A DNA stretch of 64,000 nt, from assembly GCA_026770025.1 (NCBI GenBank), contig JAMXDE010000022.1, positions 992,001 to 1,056,000 on the forward strand. The letters run 5' to 3'. The notes beneath the pieces were generated by a model. That model saw nothing but the letters and a program-made list of their open reading frames with translations. It was not told where the DNA came from and did not search any database. The stretch's first letter is position 1. Every line of letters starts with the position of its first letter. A program made the translations under genes and the position numbers. Origin of the DNA: Craspedostauros australis. Taxonomy: Eukaryota; Bacillariophyta; Bacillariophyceae; Mastogloiales; Achnanthaceae. Below, one piece after another: positions 40,381 to 50,681 of the stretch.

Positions 40381-41496
40381 GTTGCCTGTCACCGTGCTAG
40401 TGCTGGTATGTGCGAGTGGAGTGCGATGGTTGGAACAATGTGAATAACATTGTGTGGTGGAAGAGTCCCACCCAAGATCGTGTAATGGTCATGCAAACAA
40501 CATGGGAAAGAGGTCATCGTGGACACCCCATCATCCTCCGCCTACCTTCGCATCTTTCCCATTGCCACTGTTGTCACCACCAGCACCGCCACCGTTGTTT
40601 CCGTTCATGGCGTGGCGTGACAAGAACACAGCGTGGAGGTCCACAGTCCTCGCGGGATTTCAACTTTTTGGGCGTGGCTGACAAATTTTGGTGGGATTTT
40701 AACGTGGGAAAATGCAGATGAAGCGTGTCACAAACATGGATGTGTCGCCTAATTCAGCTAACGACAAACTCCAATTGCCGTTACAAGCGGGATGCAACCC
40801 AAATTTGACCTCCCGTTGGCCACAAAATCGAAGTCGCTTGTCCAAGGAGAAACAGCAACAGCAACAGCAACGAACTTTGCATCGGAGTAAGAGAGGACCT
40901 TGTGACCCCGACATCTCTTTGGTGGATACTCCACACGTGCTGCTTCGTGTGGAAGCCTCAGAGGATGCAACACACTCCATGGCCATCTCAGCGCGCAAGG
41001 CACCAGAAAGGTTGACGAGGTGCGGGACACGGGCGTGGATGGAGGCCATGGATCATCACTTCGAGCTGCGAGTATGTATAGTATGATGCTGGCAGAGCGA
41101 CACACCACTGCGCAAGTCTCTTGGAGCTGCCGAGAGCACTCCATGAAAGAGACTGCTCCACCTGGGGGGATTGGAATGTGATGCTCTTTCGCTGGGGTAT
41201 ATAATACATACGACTAGTCGTACTCAATACGAGCATAGTGACGCATGTGATCTTGCGCGTGACACAGAGACGCAGCAGGGCGGATGTCAAGGCATTCTCA
41301 AATCATACTGTGGCATCGCGCTGCCGACATCATGTGTATTCACTCTACTCTACTCCAGTCTAGTCTTCCATGGCACTTGTAGCATGATCCATAACAGATA
41401 AATAACACAATACGAAGTATTTCATAACAGAATGTATTAATACGAGTAGATATGCTCGTGCTCGTATGGACTGTCCTTGGCTTTGATGGGATGGGA
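40381..41496. other. Intergenic region (1.1 kb), no supported gene
   Basis: This lies between two minus-strand genes. The 124-codon plus frame at 40712-41086 and its antisense frames have no recognised domain. Confidence 0.45.
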
Positions 41497-43018
41497 TCAA
41501 CGAATAATGCAACCAGGCGGAGTTGGACAAATGGATGCTTCGCCTGCCGCAATCTTGAACACGTTGGCCTTGACAAAGTCTACTGCTCCCTTTGCATTGA
41601 CAGTATCTCCGTCCATGACAGCCATATTGAAACCAGCAATCTGAGCGCAGAGATTTGCCACTGTGGACGCTGGAGGCACATTTTGGAAGTGTTCACAGGC
41701 ACTGTCGAAGAACAGGTTCCCCTTCTTGTGACCGGCGTAGTATCCTTCCAGAATTGCACGGTACATGTCGAGTTCAAGGTCTTCCAATTCTATTTCCAAT
41801 GGCGACACAATGCCCCTTTCAGGAGCTGTCAGTGGCGGAATTGGGTCCACAACAGAGACCACATAGTCTCCGAACAGGGCGACGATGGCCTTCTGCATGT
41901 TGAATCTCTCCAGAGTGCCAACATAAAGGGAATGGTCAAAAAATCCATCCCCGATCATCATGGTCGCGGCAGGCAGTCGGATGAACTCTTGGGTCTGGTC
42001 CAAATTAATCAAAATCTCGCCGATGTTTCCCTCAGTGCTGAATCGTCCATATGGTTGCGCGACAGATGCGAGGATAGAATTGGAGAAATTGCCAGGGAGG
42101 AAGTTGGCGATCGCCCCTTGCAGGTTTGCGATGGCTTGATCATTGACGAGCGGCGAACTGCCGAAAAATGCTCTGATCACATCTGTGTTCTGATAGATCT
42201 GTCCCTTCACGGCTCTGAGTTCAACCAGCTGCAGCTGGGCCTCGGTGATGGCTGGATCTTGCACCCAGAAAGCTCGGAGCTCGTCGACAACGGCACATGC
42301 GGTTTCGGTGAACTCTCCGTTGGTCCCCATACCCGGGTTACCTTCCACACAGGCATCTGATCCAGCAAGAGCCGTGATGATGTAAGCCGGAGTGTCGTCA
42401 CGGCCACCAACTGGAACAACCCGAAATGTAGCGAGTTGTTGGGCGACCGGGATTGGGATTTGAGCAAGCTGGTCGTAGTACCACGTGTCGCTGGTGCGCC
42501 TCCAGGACTCGGTGTCGACTTGTGCATCATCTGATGTGGATTTTGCTTGCTTGGAACTCTTGGGTTGCTTGGTCTTGAGCGTGCGAGTTGAGCCCTTGAT
42601 GTTGTCATTCCTCTGAGCGACCGTCTTGGTTTCTGATGTGCAATTCATAATGAAAAGGAAGGAGCAAGCGTAGACATATCGGCAGAAGACAGGCGTGGGT
42701 GAGGTAAGCGAGATGAACCAAGCGGGTACAGGCGTTATGCGAGCGAATCATTCTGAATGGAGAGGTTGCAACTGGCGTCTCTGCATGGTGAAGATCTATC
42801 GCGGCGACTACTACTATTACTATTACTGTTGCTATTGCGCTTGTTCAACCCCTGGGACGTCATCACACGCAATCGGTAGATCACAGACGAATCAGCTGCC
42901 GATGGAGAGACTGATTGATTGGTTGTTTCTTGTTGTTGAACGTACCTTTGCCCGAAGTGCAGCCCATGAGCGCGCTCATGCACGAAAGTGCAAGTGCAGC
43001 TTTTCCAAACGAAACCAT
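41497..43018 (-). CDS. Secreted protein of unknown family, left member of a divergent paralog pair
   Basis: Exon 1 is 43018-42946 (73 nt, the signal peptide) and exon 2 is 42632-41497. The 313-bp intron has a GTACGT donor and CATCAG acceptor in phase 1, giving 402 aa. The N-terminus MVSFGKAALALSCMSALMG is a clear signal peptide, followed by a Lys/Ser-rich linker. The mature part (~340 aa) matches the gene at 51509-53094 along its length. Shared blocks are YYDQLAQIP, VVPVGGRDD, GSDACVEGNPGMG with GQFTE-like GEFTE, FLPGNFSN, and the C-terminal ICPTPPGC. Conserved Cys pairs suggest disulfides in an extracellular or lumenal protein. I do not recognise any catalytic motif. Confidence 0.8.
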
Positions 43019-43614
43019 GGTGAGATGATGATGATGGTGGTGGTGGTGAAGGGATGTGTGATATCGTGTGGGTATGCTATGTTTTGGCAGAGTGCGGTTG
43101 TCAAAACTTATGTGTGCCTCTTTTGTTTTTGTGAGCTGTTGACCGATCTATTCGTGTGAGCAACTCTGCGCACAATGTGGCTGCTTTGCTGTTGAAATGC
43201 AGGTGGCGACGAGAGATCTTGAAGATGGCTGCACATTCAAGATCGTGACACCCCTCCATGCTGACCATACTTGCGCAGCACGCCGGCTTGGTCTCCCAAT
43301 GTTACTCCCCATGAGCAGGATTTCCATTTTTGTGTTCCAGTCAACACCAGCGAACGCAGAATGGCAACAGCGAAGTGTCATTTCGCCCCGTCCTTTTCTC
43401 TCTGTCTCCTCGAAACTGCTCCACAAAAACGGATCGACATTTTCTGTTCCTTGTTTTCGTGGGCGTTGGATTGTTGGACTCGGCCCATTCCATTCCTCAA
43501 CGGAACAACGGTCGTGGCAAACGTGGTGGAGGAACCATGAATTCGTTGAGTCCGCGAATGATACTTGTGCGTTTACGGGAGCATGCACGGTGGCTGGGAC
43601 AAACAAGGGCGTAG
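43019..43614. other. Upstream region of the left secreted-protein gene, up to the copia insertion
   Basis: About 600 bp. A CAT/CAC trinucleotide run sits just before the ATG on the minus strand. Overlapping frames on both strands (43197-43625 plus, 43148-43720 minus) are not supported as genes; the latter runs into the LTR. Confidence 0.5.
43610..43614. repeat. Left target-site duplication (CGTAG)
   Basis: Matches the 5 bp directly after the 3' LTR (50925-50929). A 5-bp duplication is usual for copia integrases. Confidence 0.9.
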
Positions 43615-43857
43615 TGTTATCATGAATTAGTCCAGCTGATCGATACGACACCAAACCCGAACCAGCATGCCGCTGCGTCAGCAACGCCACGATTAGGAGC
43701 GCCCGCGACGCACGCAACATTTAGCGAACTTGACGCAAAGTCAAGACCACAGTAGAATAAGCTCACAATCCCATGGGACCTTCCATGGGCCCTCTCAATG
43801 GGCACAACTCAACTTTAGCACACACACACGCACTCACACACTTGCCCGTAGCAATTA
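43615..43857 (+). repeat. 5' LTR (243 bp)
   Basis: Begins TGTTATCATG and ends GCAATTA. It contains CCCATGGG-type palindromes (about 43771-43793) and a CA-rich microsatellite near its 3' end. Confidence 0.95.
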
Positions 43858-43879
43858 GGTTATGAGCCTGGACCGCAGG
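43858..43879 (+). promoter_or_regulatory. Primer binding site: half-tRNA(iMet) type
   Basis: The sequence directly after the LTR starts GGTTATGAGCCTGG. Its complement reads like the anticodon stem-loop of initiator tRNA-Met (loop CTCATAA with the CAT anticodon). Drosophila copia has the closely similar GGTTATGGGCCC at this place and primes from a cleaved tRNA(iMet) half, so the same priming is inferred. Confidence 0.75.
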
Positions 43880-43963
43880 CACTGCTTGTTCGTCACCTGC
43901 CGCACCACACGGTGCTAACTGCACCATGGCGAACGCGCTCCATCACAGCGATGCCGCGTGTGG

Positions 43964-46063
43964 ATGCACATTGCCGACAGCGACCAAAACACAAACAAAA
44001 CTCTCACCGTCGCAATCATCCAACACAAACAACAACACAACGCAAAGCTCATGGACACGCATCGTCAACAGACAACGAACGCAACCTCCTCCAGTGACAC
44101 AGACAACTCCGACCCGCCTTCGCTAGCAGAAGAGCCCGAAGTCGCACTCTCCGAGATCGCAGCCGACGACCCTGTCCCTCCTCTCGGACGACAACAACAA
44201 CAGGCAGAGACCGTAGCCGACGCACTCGTCCCTCCTCTCCAGCCACCTGAACAAGTCGAGACCGCAGCCGACATCACTGTCCCTCCTCTCGCACAGCAAC
44301 AACCTGAGACCGCAACACCTACCTCTCTTCATCAACAACCTGCAGCGACCGAGACTGCTCAAGCAACCTCTCCTCCTGCACCTCAAGAGACAGCACAGGA
44401 CCCAGGCGGACGCGCCTCTCCTTCTGTTTCAACAACAACAACACGAGCTGCACAGGACACCAGCACACAGGCAGCTGGCGTCTTCGCGCAGCAACCACAA
44501 CTTCCGCGTGACAGAACTCCTCTTCGGACAGAACCAGAACTTCTTCTGGCTGAAGGCGATATTCTGGACTTAACCTTGGACACTTTTGAATCCCAAGCCC
44601 TTGAGGAACTCCAGTCAGCCCTCGCAGATCCTGGCAACATTCGTCCTGGCATTTTTGCTGACACGAATCTCACTGTCAAAATTCCTGCTGATGTCACTGA
44701 CACAGTAACCGGTGAAACCGCCATTCCAACTGTTCGCGCGACCCACGTTTCGGCCTCATCCACGACTCGACCAAGGATGTCACGTTTCAGCGCGGATCCC
44801 GATGATGCGGCCACCCGAGCCAACAACCGTATCCTCATCACCAAGGAAGAACGCGCTGCACTCGAAGGCAAGGACCGCACCAAGGTCAGAGAACAAGCCG
44901 TTGAGCCTCTCGAGCCGCTCTTTGTGATGGTGAACCAAACCACTGCCATCAATGACAACAAGTTCCTCAAAAAGAACTATGACTTCGCCCGACTCAAGGA
45001 AAACCTCCGCAGCCGCCTCAAGATGTACTCAATGTACGAGCCATTCCAAATCATCCGATCCACTTGGAACGAGGCCGGGGATCTTGTCTTCGATCGAACC
45101 ACCGCAGACGATACCTTCATTGATCTGCTGGACAACGCGTTCACGCTCGACCAAGATGTTGTACTCCGTTCTACCGAGATCTACTCTCTCTTCGGTGGGA
45201 AAGTCAATCAGCAGAACCTCCAATGGTCGCTTGAGCTCATCCTTTCCTCTTGTGACGACTCTCTCATCGAAGCCATCGCTGCTCGCATGCAACAGATCCC
45301 AGAGGAGCTCCGCACAGGACCAATGGCCTACTACTTCATGGAATGCATCGCTGCAAGGACAACATCTGAAACTGCTCGAGCTATCACGAACAAGATCGCT
45401 CAGTTCAGGATGACCAACATCAAAAGTCAAAACATCGAAACATTCTGCCAGATCATGAGAGCAGCCATCCATCGAATCAAAGCCTCACTGCTTGGGATTC
45501 CAGCCGACATGAACGACATGCTCTTGAAGGTTATCAGAACCTGCACAAACAAGCCCTTTGTTGACTACTTCAACATGCGTGAAGCTGCCCTCGACGCAAC
45601 TGGCAACGACCCTTTCACTTGGGAACAAATCCTCGAAATGGCTCTGAAGAAGTACACCAGCCTCATCAATCAAGAGATATGGTTCGCTCCGACCAAATCC
45701 AAGAACACCCGATTCAGAGGCATCAGGAGCAAAGCCAACACCAACGTCAAGGACTCTTCAGGACGCAGCCGACCTTCCCCTGACCGCGGAGGTCAGCCCA
45801 TCGACTACACGCCTCCAAAGCAGGGCGAGGCACACGAGCGCACCACCCACGGCAAGACTGAATACTGGTGTGACCATGAAACCTGCAAACGATGGGGCAA
45901 CCATCCAACCGACGGACATGACGACTTCGTCTCTCGCCAACGCAACCGTCGCGGCCGAGGTAGAAAGGGATCCTCAAACAACTCCAACAAGCAAACGGAA
46001 CCAAAAGGGAACGACAACGAAACTCGCAAGCTTTTGAGATTCTCTGAACAAGAGGGTTTTTAA
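43964..46063 (+). CDS. gag: Copia gag (capsid/nucleocapsid polyprotein)
   Basis: 699 aa from the ATG at 43964; the next in-frame ATG at 44051 (MDTHRQQ) is also plausible. The first ~200 residues are Pro/Gln/Glu/Thr-rich and disordered. The middle is a helical capsid-like region (FLKKNYDFARLKENLRSRL, then IPEELRTGPMAYYFMECIA). Near the C-terminus is a Cys/His knuckle, YWCDHETCKRWGNHPTDGH (C-x4-C-x5-H-x4-H), followed by Arg/Gly-rich sequence, fitting nucleic-acid binding. It ends with TAA at 46061-46063, directly after the GGGTTTT heptamer. Confidence 0.9.
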   Translation: MHIADSDQNTNKTLTVAIIQHKQQHNAKLMDTHRQQTTNATSSSDTDNSDPPSLAEEPEVALSEIAADDPVPPLGRQQQQAETVADALVPPLQPPEQVETAADITVPPLAQQQPETATPTSLHQQPAATETAQATSPPAPQETAQDPGGRASPSVSTTTTRAAQDTSTQAAGVFAQQPQLPRDRTPLRTEPELLLAEGDILDLTLDTFESQALEELQSALADPGNIRPGIFADTNLTVKIPADVTDTVTGETAIPTVRATHVSASSTTRPRMSRFSADPDDAATRANNRILITKEERAALEGKDRTKVREQAVEPLEPLFVMVNQTTAINDNKFLKKNYDFARLKENLRSRLKMYSMYEPFQIIRSTWNEAGDLVFDRTTADDTFIDLLDNAFTLDQDVVLRSTEIYSLFGGKVNQQNLQWSLELILSSCDDSLIEAIAARMQQIPEELRTGPMAYYFMECIAARTTSETARAITNKIAQFRMTNIKSQNIETFCQIMRAAIHRIKASLLGIPADMNDMLLKVIRTCTNKPFVDYFNMREAALDATGNDPFTWEQILEMALKKYTSLINQEIWFAPTKSKNTRFRGIRSKANTNVKDSSGRSRPSPDRGGQPIDYTPPKQGEAHERTTHGKTEYWCDHETCKRWGNHPTDGHDDFVSRQRNRRGRGRKGSSNNSNKQTEPKGNDNETRKLLRFSEQEGF

Positions 46064-49000
46064 AGGCAGCTTTCATTGTCGTAAGTCCGATCCTGCTATT
46101 CCCATCTCTCCTCTGGCACCTGCTCGCATCCACATTCACAGCATACGTCCTGGCATTATCCGCCAACTGTCACCAAACCTTAAACCACGTCAACATCATG
46201 CGCGGACGCAAGAACCATCGAGTCTGTCGCTCCAAAGCACCACCGACCATATTTGCCTCAACGCAACGTATGAGGATGGGCTTCTGGAGTCGTCTCTTCC
46301 TTCTATCCGCTGTAATGATCCCATCGACGACACTATTCTTCCTTTCAACTCTCACTACCGATCGCTGGAAACACCCACAACGCTTTTACAACAAACACCA
46401 GCCTCTCGACTACGATCAACTGCTCTTTGGCGACGGATGGAACGACGAGCACACACGCAAGAACGACCCGCTGCCAGCTCACTTCCTTCATCTCTCCGGA
46501 TTCCATGATGAGTTTGACTCATTCATGATGAACCGACGCATTGCCGCAGATGCCCAACAACGCGCAATGTCTCTACCTCCGTCTCAACCAAAGCACTGCT
46601 TTTCGATCACTCCATCTTTCTTCACCCTTCAGTCAGATAAACTTCGAACACAGGTGCAAGCCGTCTCCTATCTGGCCTCCACTGCCTATGAAGCATCCAA
46701 AGCACCGAACTTCATGGACGTTCTCGTCTCCCGTCACTACCATACTCCCGGTCTCACCAACAAGCGCGCCATGTGTCCCATCATCCTCGACACTGGGTGC
46801 TCATTCTCCATGACATATCGAAAGGAGGACTTTATCACAGGACCACATCTCGGTAATTTCGGAGACATCCAAACAGCAAGCGGCAAACTTCAAATCTCTG
46901 GCATAGGCACCGTCCAATGGCAAGTGCTATCCCTGAACGGAAACATCGCACCTGTCCGAACCAGAGCACATTACGTGGAGGAAGCACACATCCGCCTCTT
47001 CTCTCCGCAAGCCTACGCTCAATACCACAGCATCAAGACCGATCGCCAACCATATTACGGAGACACGGAATCCTTCTCATTCGCGTTGGAGGATGGCAGC
47101 GTAATGAACTGTCCTATCCATCCATTCACGAATATTCCGACCGCATTGGCGCGCGATCCTCAACACCAACTTGCAGACAAACCGGATGCAATACCCTGCC
47201 GATGCAAGTCTCACACTTGTTTTGAATGCCAAATCACCCACGCTCTACCATCCGTCCTGTCACCCGCAAACGAGAACCTCACCGCAAATCAGAAACAACT
47301 GCTACTGGATCATCAACGCTTTGGACATCTCGGAATGGATCATGTGAAACAACTTTATCGACTCACACGCAGAGTAAGACGTCTCTCCGGACCTGCGCAA
47401 AGATGGATTGAGACCCCTTGCCTTCCAGGGCGAGGAAAGGGACCTGCCAACTGCATCAACCCACTCTGCCAAGCCTGCGCCATCGCAACGGCCAAGCGTC
47501 GACCAATACCCACGAGAACCTCACATCCATCCGAAGACCAACGCCCAATTGCTCCAAACGCAACCAAACCAGGTCACCTCGTCTCTGTGGATCACTACCA
47601 CGTTGCAGTGAAAGGACGCCTCGAACACACCAAAGGGCGTGAACCCGTATCCAGCAAATATGTTGGCGGAACCATCTTCTACGACAGCTACAGCGGGTTC
47701 ATCCATACCTTCCATCAGGTATCTCTCGGCGCACACGACACCATCCAAGCCAAGAACGACTTCGAGTACATTGCCAGCCAGAGCAACGTGTCCATCAAGA
47801 TGTACCATACGGACCAAGGCTCTCTCTCCTCTCGCGCCTTCCGCGAATCGTTGACTGCCAATCAGAGCATCCGGTTTGCGTCACAAGGAGCGCACCATCA
47901 AAATGGAGCTGCAGAGGTCGCTATCCGAGTCATCATGAACAGGGCAAGAGCAATGCTCATTCACGTCAGCCTCCACTGGCCCGATCAATTCGATGTCGAA
48001 CTTTGGCCGCTCGCAGTCACCTACGCCACCTGGACATACAACCACATTCCGCAGCGAAACTCTAACAGCTCTCCCATGGCAAAGTTCACGGGATCTGATG
48101 ACAGCTGTGTGATGCTCCAGCGATCGCGCGTATGGGGTTGCCCAGCATACGTCCTGCATAAGAATCTCCAAGACAAGAACAAGATTCCAAAATGGGAAGC
48201 AAGAGCTCGTATGGGCCAATTCCTTGGCTTCAACCGCGAGTTCTCCTCAACCGTCGCATCCATCCTCAATCCTCGTACCGGCCACATCAGCAGTCAATAT
48301 CACTGCGCCTTCGACGAACGCTTTTCTACCATCGCAACAACCGACGACGGAAAAGACGACATCGACCCCAACTGGCATGACATCATCCGTTTCGAAAGCG
48401 ATAACTACGCCGAAGACCACGATGAAGACATCGACGGACCTCTGCCTGACGCAGATCCCGAATTCATGACCGACGAAGAAAGAGAAGAATGGAATCGCCA
48501 GCATCGCCCCGAACCACGCATGCCTCCGCTCATTCATCCGCCGGTAACAATCATCAGAAACGACGACGACGACGGATTCGTCCCTCGCACATCACCCGAT
48601 ACAAGCATCCATGATCTGCCGCCTGGCACCGAAGTGGACAGCGGCGACGAGGACAACAACGCCGGCATACCGCTACCAGATCCTTCCCTTGACAATGAAA
48701 ACAACACTGGCATGCCACAGCCAGAGCCACCAACGGCCGAAGACAACTCTCCAGTCAGACGATCTCGATCCGGACGACGCATTCGCAGACCCGCTCGCTA
48801 CCGTCAGAACGAAGCAACCTCTCGCAACACCGTCTTTCATAGCATTCATGCTCTCTGCCGCGGGCGCGGACCTCGACCACAGACATCACCACTCTTCTTC
48901 CAAAACCTCAATTGGGACATCAACGACAACTTCGACATCCCAAGCCGCTACCAGATCCTACTGGAAGCATCTACCAGTCCAGCTCTCAACGAAATCTACG

Positions 49001-50658
49001 ATATGGACCCTCTCATCCTCCAAGCCAAAGCGCATGATGACGATCATCCATCTCTTGCCGACGTTCTGAACTGCCCTGACCTAAACGAACGAGCCACATG
49101 GCGAAAAGCAATGAACACTGAAATCGAACAGCTTCTCGACAAGAAGACATTCCGCGTGGTTCCTCGGTCAATGGCAATCAACCACGAAATCATCCCTTCA
49201 ACCTGGGTCTTTCGTCGCAAGAGATTCCCAGATGGATCCATTATGAAGCTCAAAGCTCGTCTCTGCGTACGAGGAGACCAACAGCAACGAACAGGGCGAG
49301 ACAGAAATGAAACGTTAGCTCCCGTTGTTGAATGGAGCTCCATCCGTCTGATATTCGCACTGATGATCGAACATGGACTGCACACTCAATCAATTGACTT
49401 CAAAAATGCATTTGTTCAATCTCATCTGCCTGCTCCAATCTACATGCTTCCTCCTCCTGGACCAATTCCTATCAACAACCCAAACATTCCAGAGAAGGAC
49501 CGCCCTATTCTACAAGTCAACAAGAGTCTTTACGGCGACCGAAGAGCACCACGCCTGTGGTACGAACATCTTCGCGACGCCCTCATCAGCGACAAATTCG
49601 GATTCAGAATGGCCGAGCAAGATCCCTGTCTGTTCCTCAAGAGCAACATCATCATTTGCGTCTACGTGGATGATGCAATCCTCTGTGGCACAACGATGGA
49701 AATCGTTCAATCGACTATCCAACAGCTACATCAAGAAGGTTTTGACCTCACATGCAAAGGAGATCTCTCTGCATACCTCGGTATAAAGATTGAGAAATCC
49801 AACGATGACCAAATCAAACTTTCTCAGCCTGGCCTCACAGCCAAAGTCATTGAATCCCTCGGACTGCAACAAGAATCCTCCCGCGTAATTCCAGCAGACG
49901 CCACTCTTGGTAAGAATCCAGACGCCGATCCCATTTCCAATCAATTCAACTACAGATCCGTATTGGGAATGATGATGTATCTTGGCACGAACACAAGACC
50001 AGACTGCGCATTTGCCATCAATCAGTGCGCTCGATTCAGCCATGATCCGAAACATCCTCATGAACTCGCACTCAAACGCATTGGACGCTACCTCCTTGGA
50101 ACGAAAGACCAAGGCATCCAAGTCAAGCGATCAGCAATCGGCTCCATGGACTGCTATGTCGACGCCGACTTTGCCGGAGTTTGGGGAAAGGAAGATCCTC
50201 AAGATCCCAACTCCGTCCGATCCCGCACTGGATTCATCATCACCCTTGGTAACATGCCCATCATTTGGAAATCGAAGATTCAGTCCAAAATCGCCATGTC
50301 AACACAAGAAGCAGAGTACATTGCACTCTCAACCGCAATGAGATCAGTCATACCTCTCAAGAACGCTCTCAAACAACTCATGCACGCCTTCCACATCAAA
50401 TCAACGGCAGAATCAGAACTGACCACCATCTTCGAGGATAACCAAGCTGCCATCACCTTAGCAACAACGAAGCCGCCGCGGATGACACCAAGATCAAAAC
50501 ACATCGCCATCAAATACCATTGGTTTCGATCTCACCTCAAGAAAGGATCCTTCGAAATCAAGTACATCGATTCAACTCTTCAGAAAGCCGACATCATGAC
50601 AAAGCCATTGGCGCGAGCCAAATTCGTGGCAGCCCGAAAGCTGATCATGGGTTGGTAA
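46048..50658 (+). CDS. pol: Copia pol: protease, integrase, reverse transcriptase, RNase H
   Basis: Open in the -1 frame relative to gag; the first ATG is at 46198 (1486 aa from there). Order: a hydrophobic N-terminal segment (WSRLFLLSAVMIPSTTLFFL); aspartic protease with ILDTGCSFSM (~46784); integrase zinc region HQRFGHLG and CINPLCQAC, then the D,D35E core (VSVDHYHV, MYHTDQGSLSS, HHQNGAAEVAIRV). Next come an acidic linker and reverse transcriptase with WVFRRKRFPDGS, QSIDFKNAFVQS, the active site VYVDDAILCG and the QEGFDLTCKGDLSAYLGIKI block. RNase H follows with CYVDADFAG, STQEAEYIALS, FEDNQAAITLA and RSKHIAIKYHWFR. All catalytic residues I can identify are intact. Confidence 0.95.
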   Translation, partial: TRGFLKAAFIVVSPILLFPSLLWHLLASTFTAYVLALSANCHQTLNHVNIMRGRKNHRVCRSKAPPTIFASTQRMRMGFWSRLFLLSAVMIPSTTLFFLSTLTTDRWKHPQRFYNKHQPLDYDQLLFGDGWNDEHTRKNDPLPAHFLHLSGFHDEFDSFMMNRRIAADAQQRAMSLPPSQPKHCFSITPSFFTLQSDKLRTQVQAVSYLASTAYEASKAPNFMDVLVSRHYHTPGLTNKRAMCPIILDTGCSFSMTYRKEDFITGPHLGNFGDIQTASGKLQISGIGTVQWQVLSLNGNIAPVRTRAHYVEEAHIRLFSPQAYAQYHSIKTDRQPYYGDTESFSFALEDGSVMNCPIHPFTNIPTALARDPQHQLADKPDAIPCRCKSHTCFECQITHALPSVLSPANENLTANQKQLLLDHQRFGHLGMDHVKQLYRLTRRVRRLSGPAQRWIETPCLPGRGKGPANCINPLCQACAIATAKRRPIPTRTSHPSEDQRPIAPNATKPGHLVSVDHYHVAVKGRLEHTKGREPVSSKYVGGTIFYDSYSGFIHTFHQVSLGAHDTIQAKNDFEYIASQSNVSIKMYHTDQGSLSSRAFRESLTANQSIRFASQGAHHQNGAAEVAIRVIMNRARAMLIHVSLHWPDQFDVELWPLAVTYATWTYNHIPQRNSNSSPMAKFTGSDDSCVMLQRSRVWGCPAYVLHKNLQDKNKIPKWEARARMGQFLGFNREFSSTVASILNPRTGHISSQYHCAFDERFSTIATTDDGKDDIDPNWHDIIRFESDNYAEDHDEDIDGPLPDADPEFMTDEEREEWNRQHRPEPRMPPLIHPPVTIIRNDDDDGFVPRTSPDTSIHDLPPGTEVDSGDEDNNAGIPLPDPSLDNENNTGMPQPEPPTAEDNSPVRRSRSGRRIRRPARYRQNEATSRNTVFHSIHALCRGRGPRPQTSPLFFQNLNWDINDNFDIPSRYQILLEASTSPALNEIYDMDPLILQAKAHDDDHPSLADVLNCPDLNERATWRKAMNTEIEQLLDKKTFRVVPRSMAINHEIIPSTWVFRRKRFPDGSIMKLKARLCVRGDQQQRTGRDRNETLAPVVEWSSIRLIFALMIEHGLHTQSIDFKNAFVQSHLPAPIYMLPPPGPIPINNPNIPEKDRPILQVNKSLYGDRRAPRLWYEHLRDALISDKFGFRMAEQDPCLFLKSNIIICVYVDDAILCGTTMEIVQSTIQQLHQEGFDLTCKGDLSAYLGIKIEKSNDDQIKLSQPGLTAKVIESLGLQQESSRVIPADATLGKNPDADPISNQFNYRSVLGMMMYLGTNTRPDCAFAINQCARFSHDPKHPHELALKRIGRYLLGTKDQGIQVKRSAIGSMDCYVDADFAGVWGKEDPQDPNSVRSRTGFIITLGNMPIIWKSKIQSKIAMSTQEAEYIALSTAMRSVIPLKNALKQLMHAFHIKSTAESELTTIFEDNQAAITLATTKPPRMTPRSKHIAIKYHWFRSHLKKGSFEIKYIDSTLQKADIMTKPLARAKFVAARKLIMGW
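46054..46060 (+). promoter_or_regulatory. Probable -1 ribosomal frameshift site GGGTTTT
   Basis: In the gag frame the heptamer reads G GGT TTT, the X XXY YYZ form of a -1 slippery site, and the next codon is the gag stop TAA. The -1 frame opens after a TGA at 46045-46047 and then runs without a stop through all of pol to 50658. The only window for a productive shift is therefore 46048-46063, which the heptamer occupies. Confidence 0.75.
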
Positions 50659-50671
50659 CGCATGCAACACC

Positions 50672-50681
50672 TGAGGGCGAG
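50672..50681 (+). promoter_or_regulatory. Purine-rich tract before the 3' LTR
   Basis: TGAGGGCGAG lies directly before the 3' LTR and is the expected plus-strand primer position. It is short and interrupted by one C. Confidence 0.55.

Noticed and set aside
41452-42360. 302-codon plus-strand frame
   Set aside because: Antisense shadow of exon 2 of the left secreted-protein gene, which has a paralog, a signal peptide and conserved splicing on the minus strand.
43148-43720. 190-codon minus-strand frame
   Set aside because: Starts inside the LTR and crosses the element boundary, so it cannot predate the insertion; no domain.
44383-44970. 195-codon minus-strand frame inside gag
   Set aside because: Antisense shadow of gag; codon composition mirrors the plus strand.
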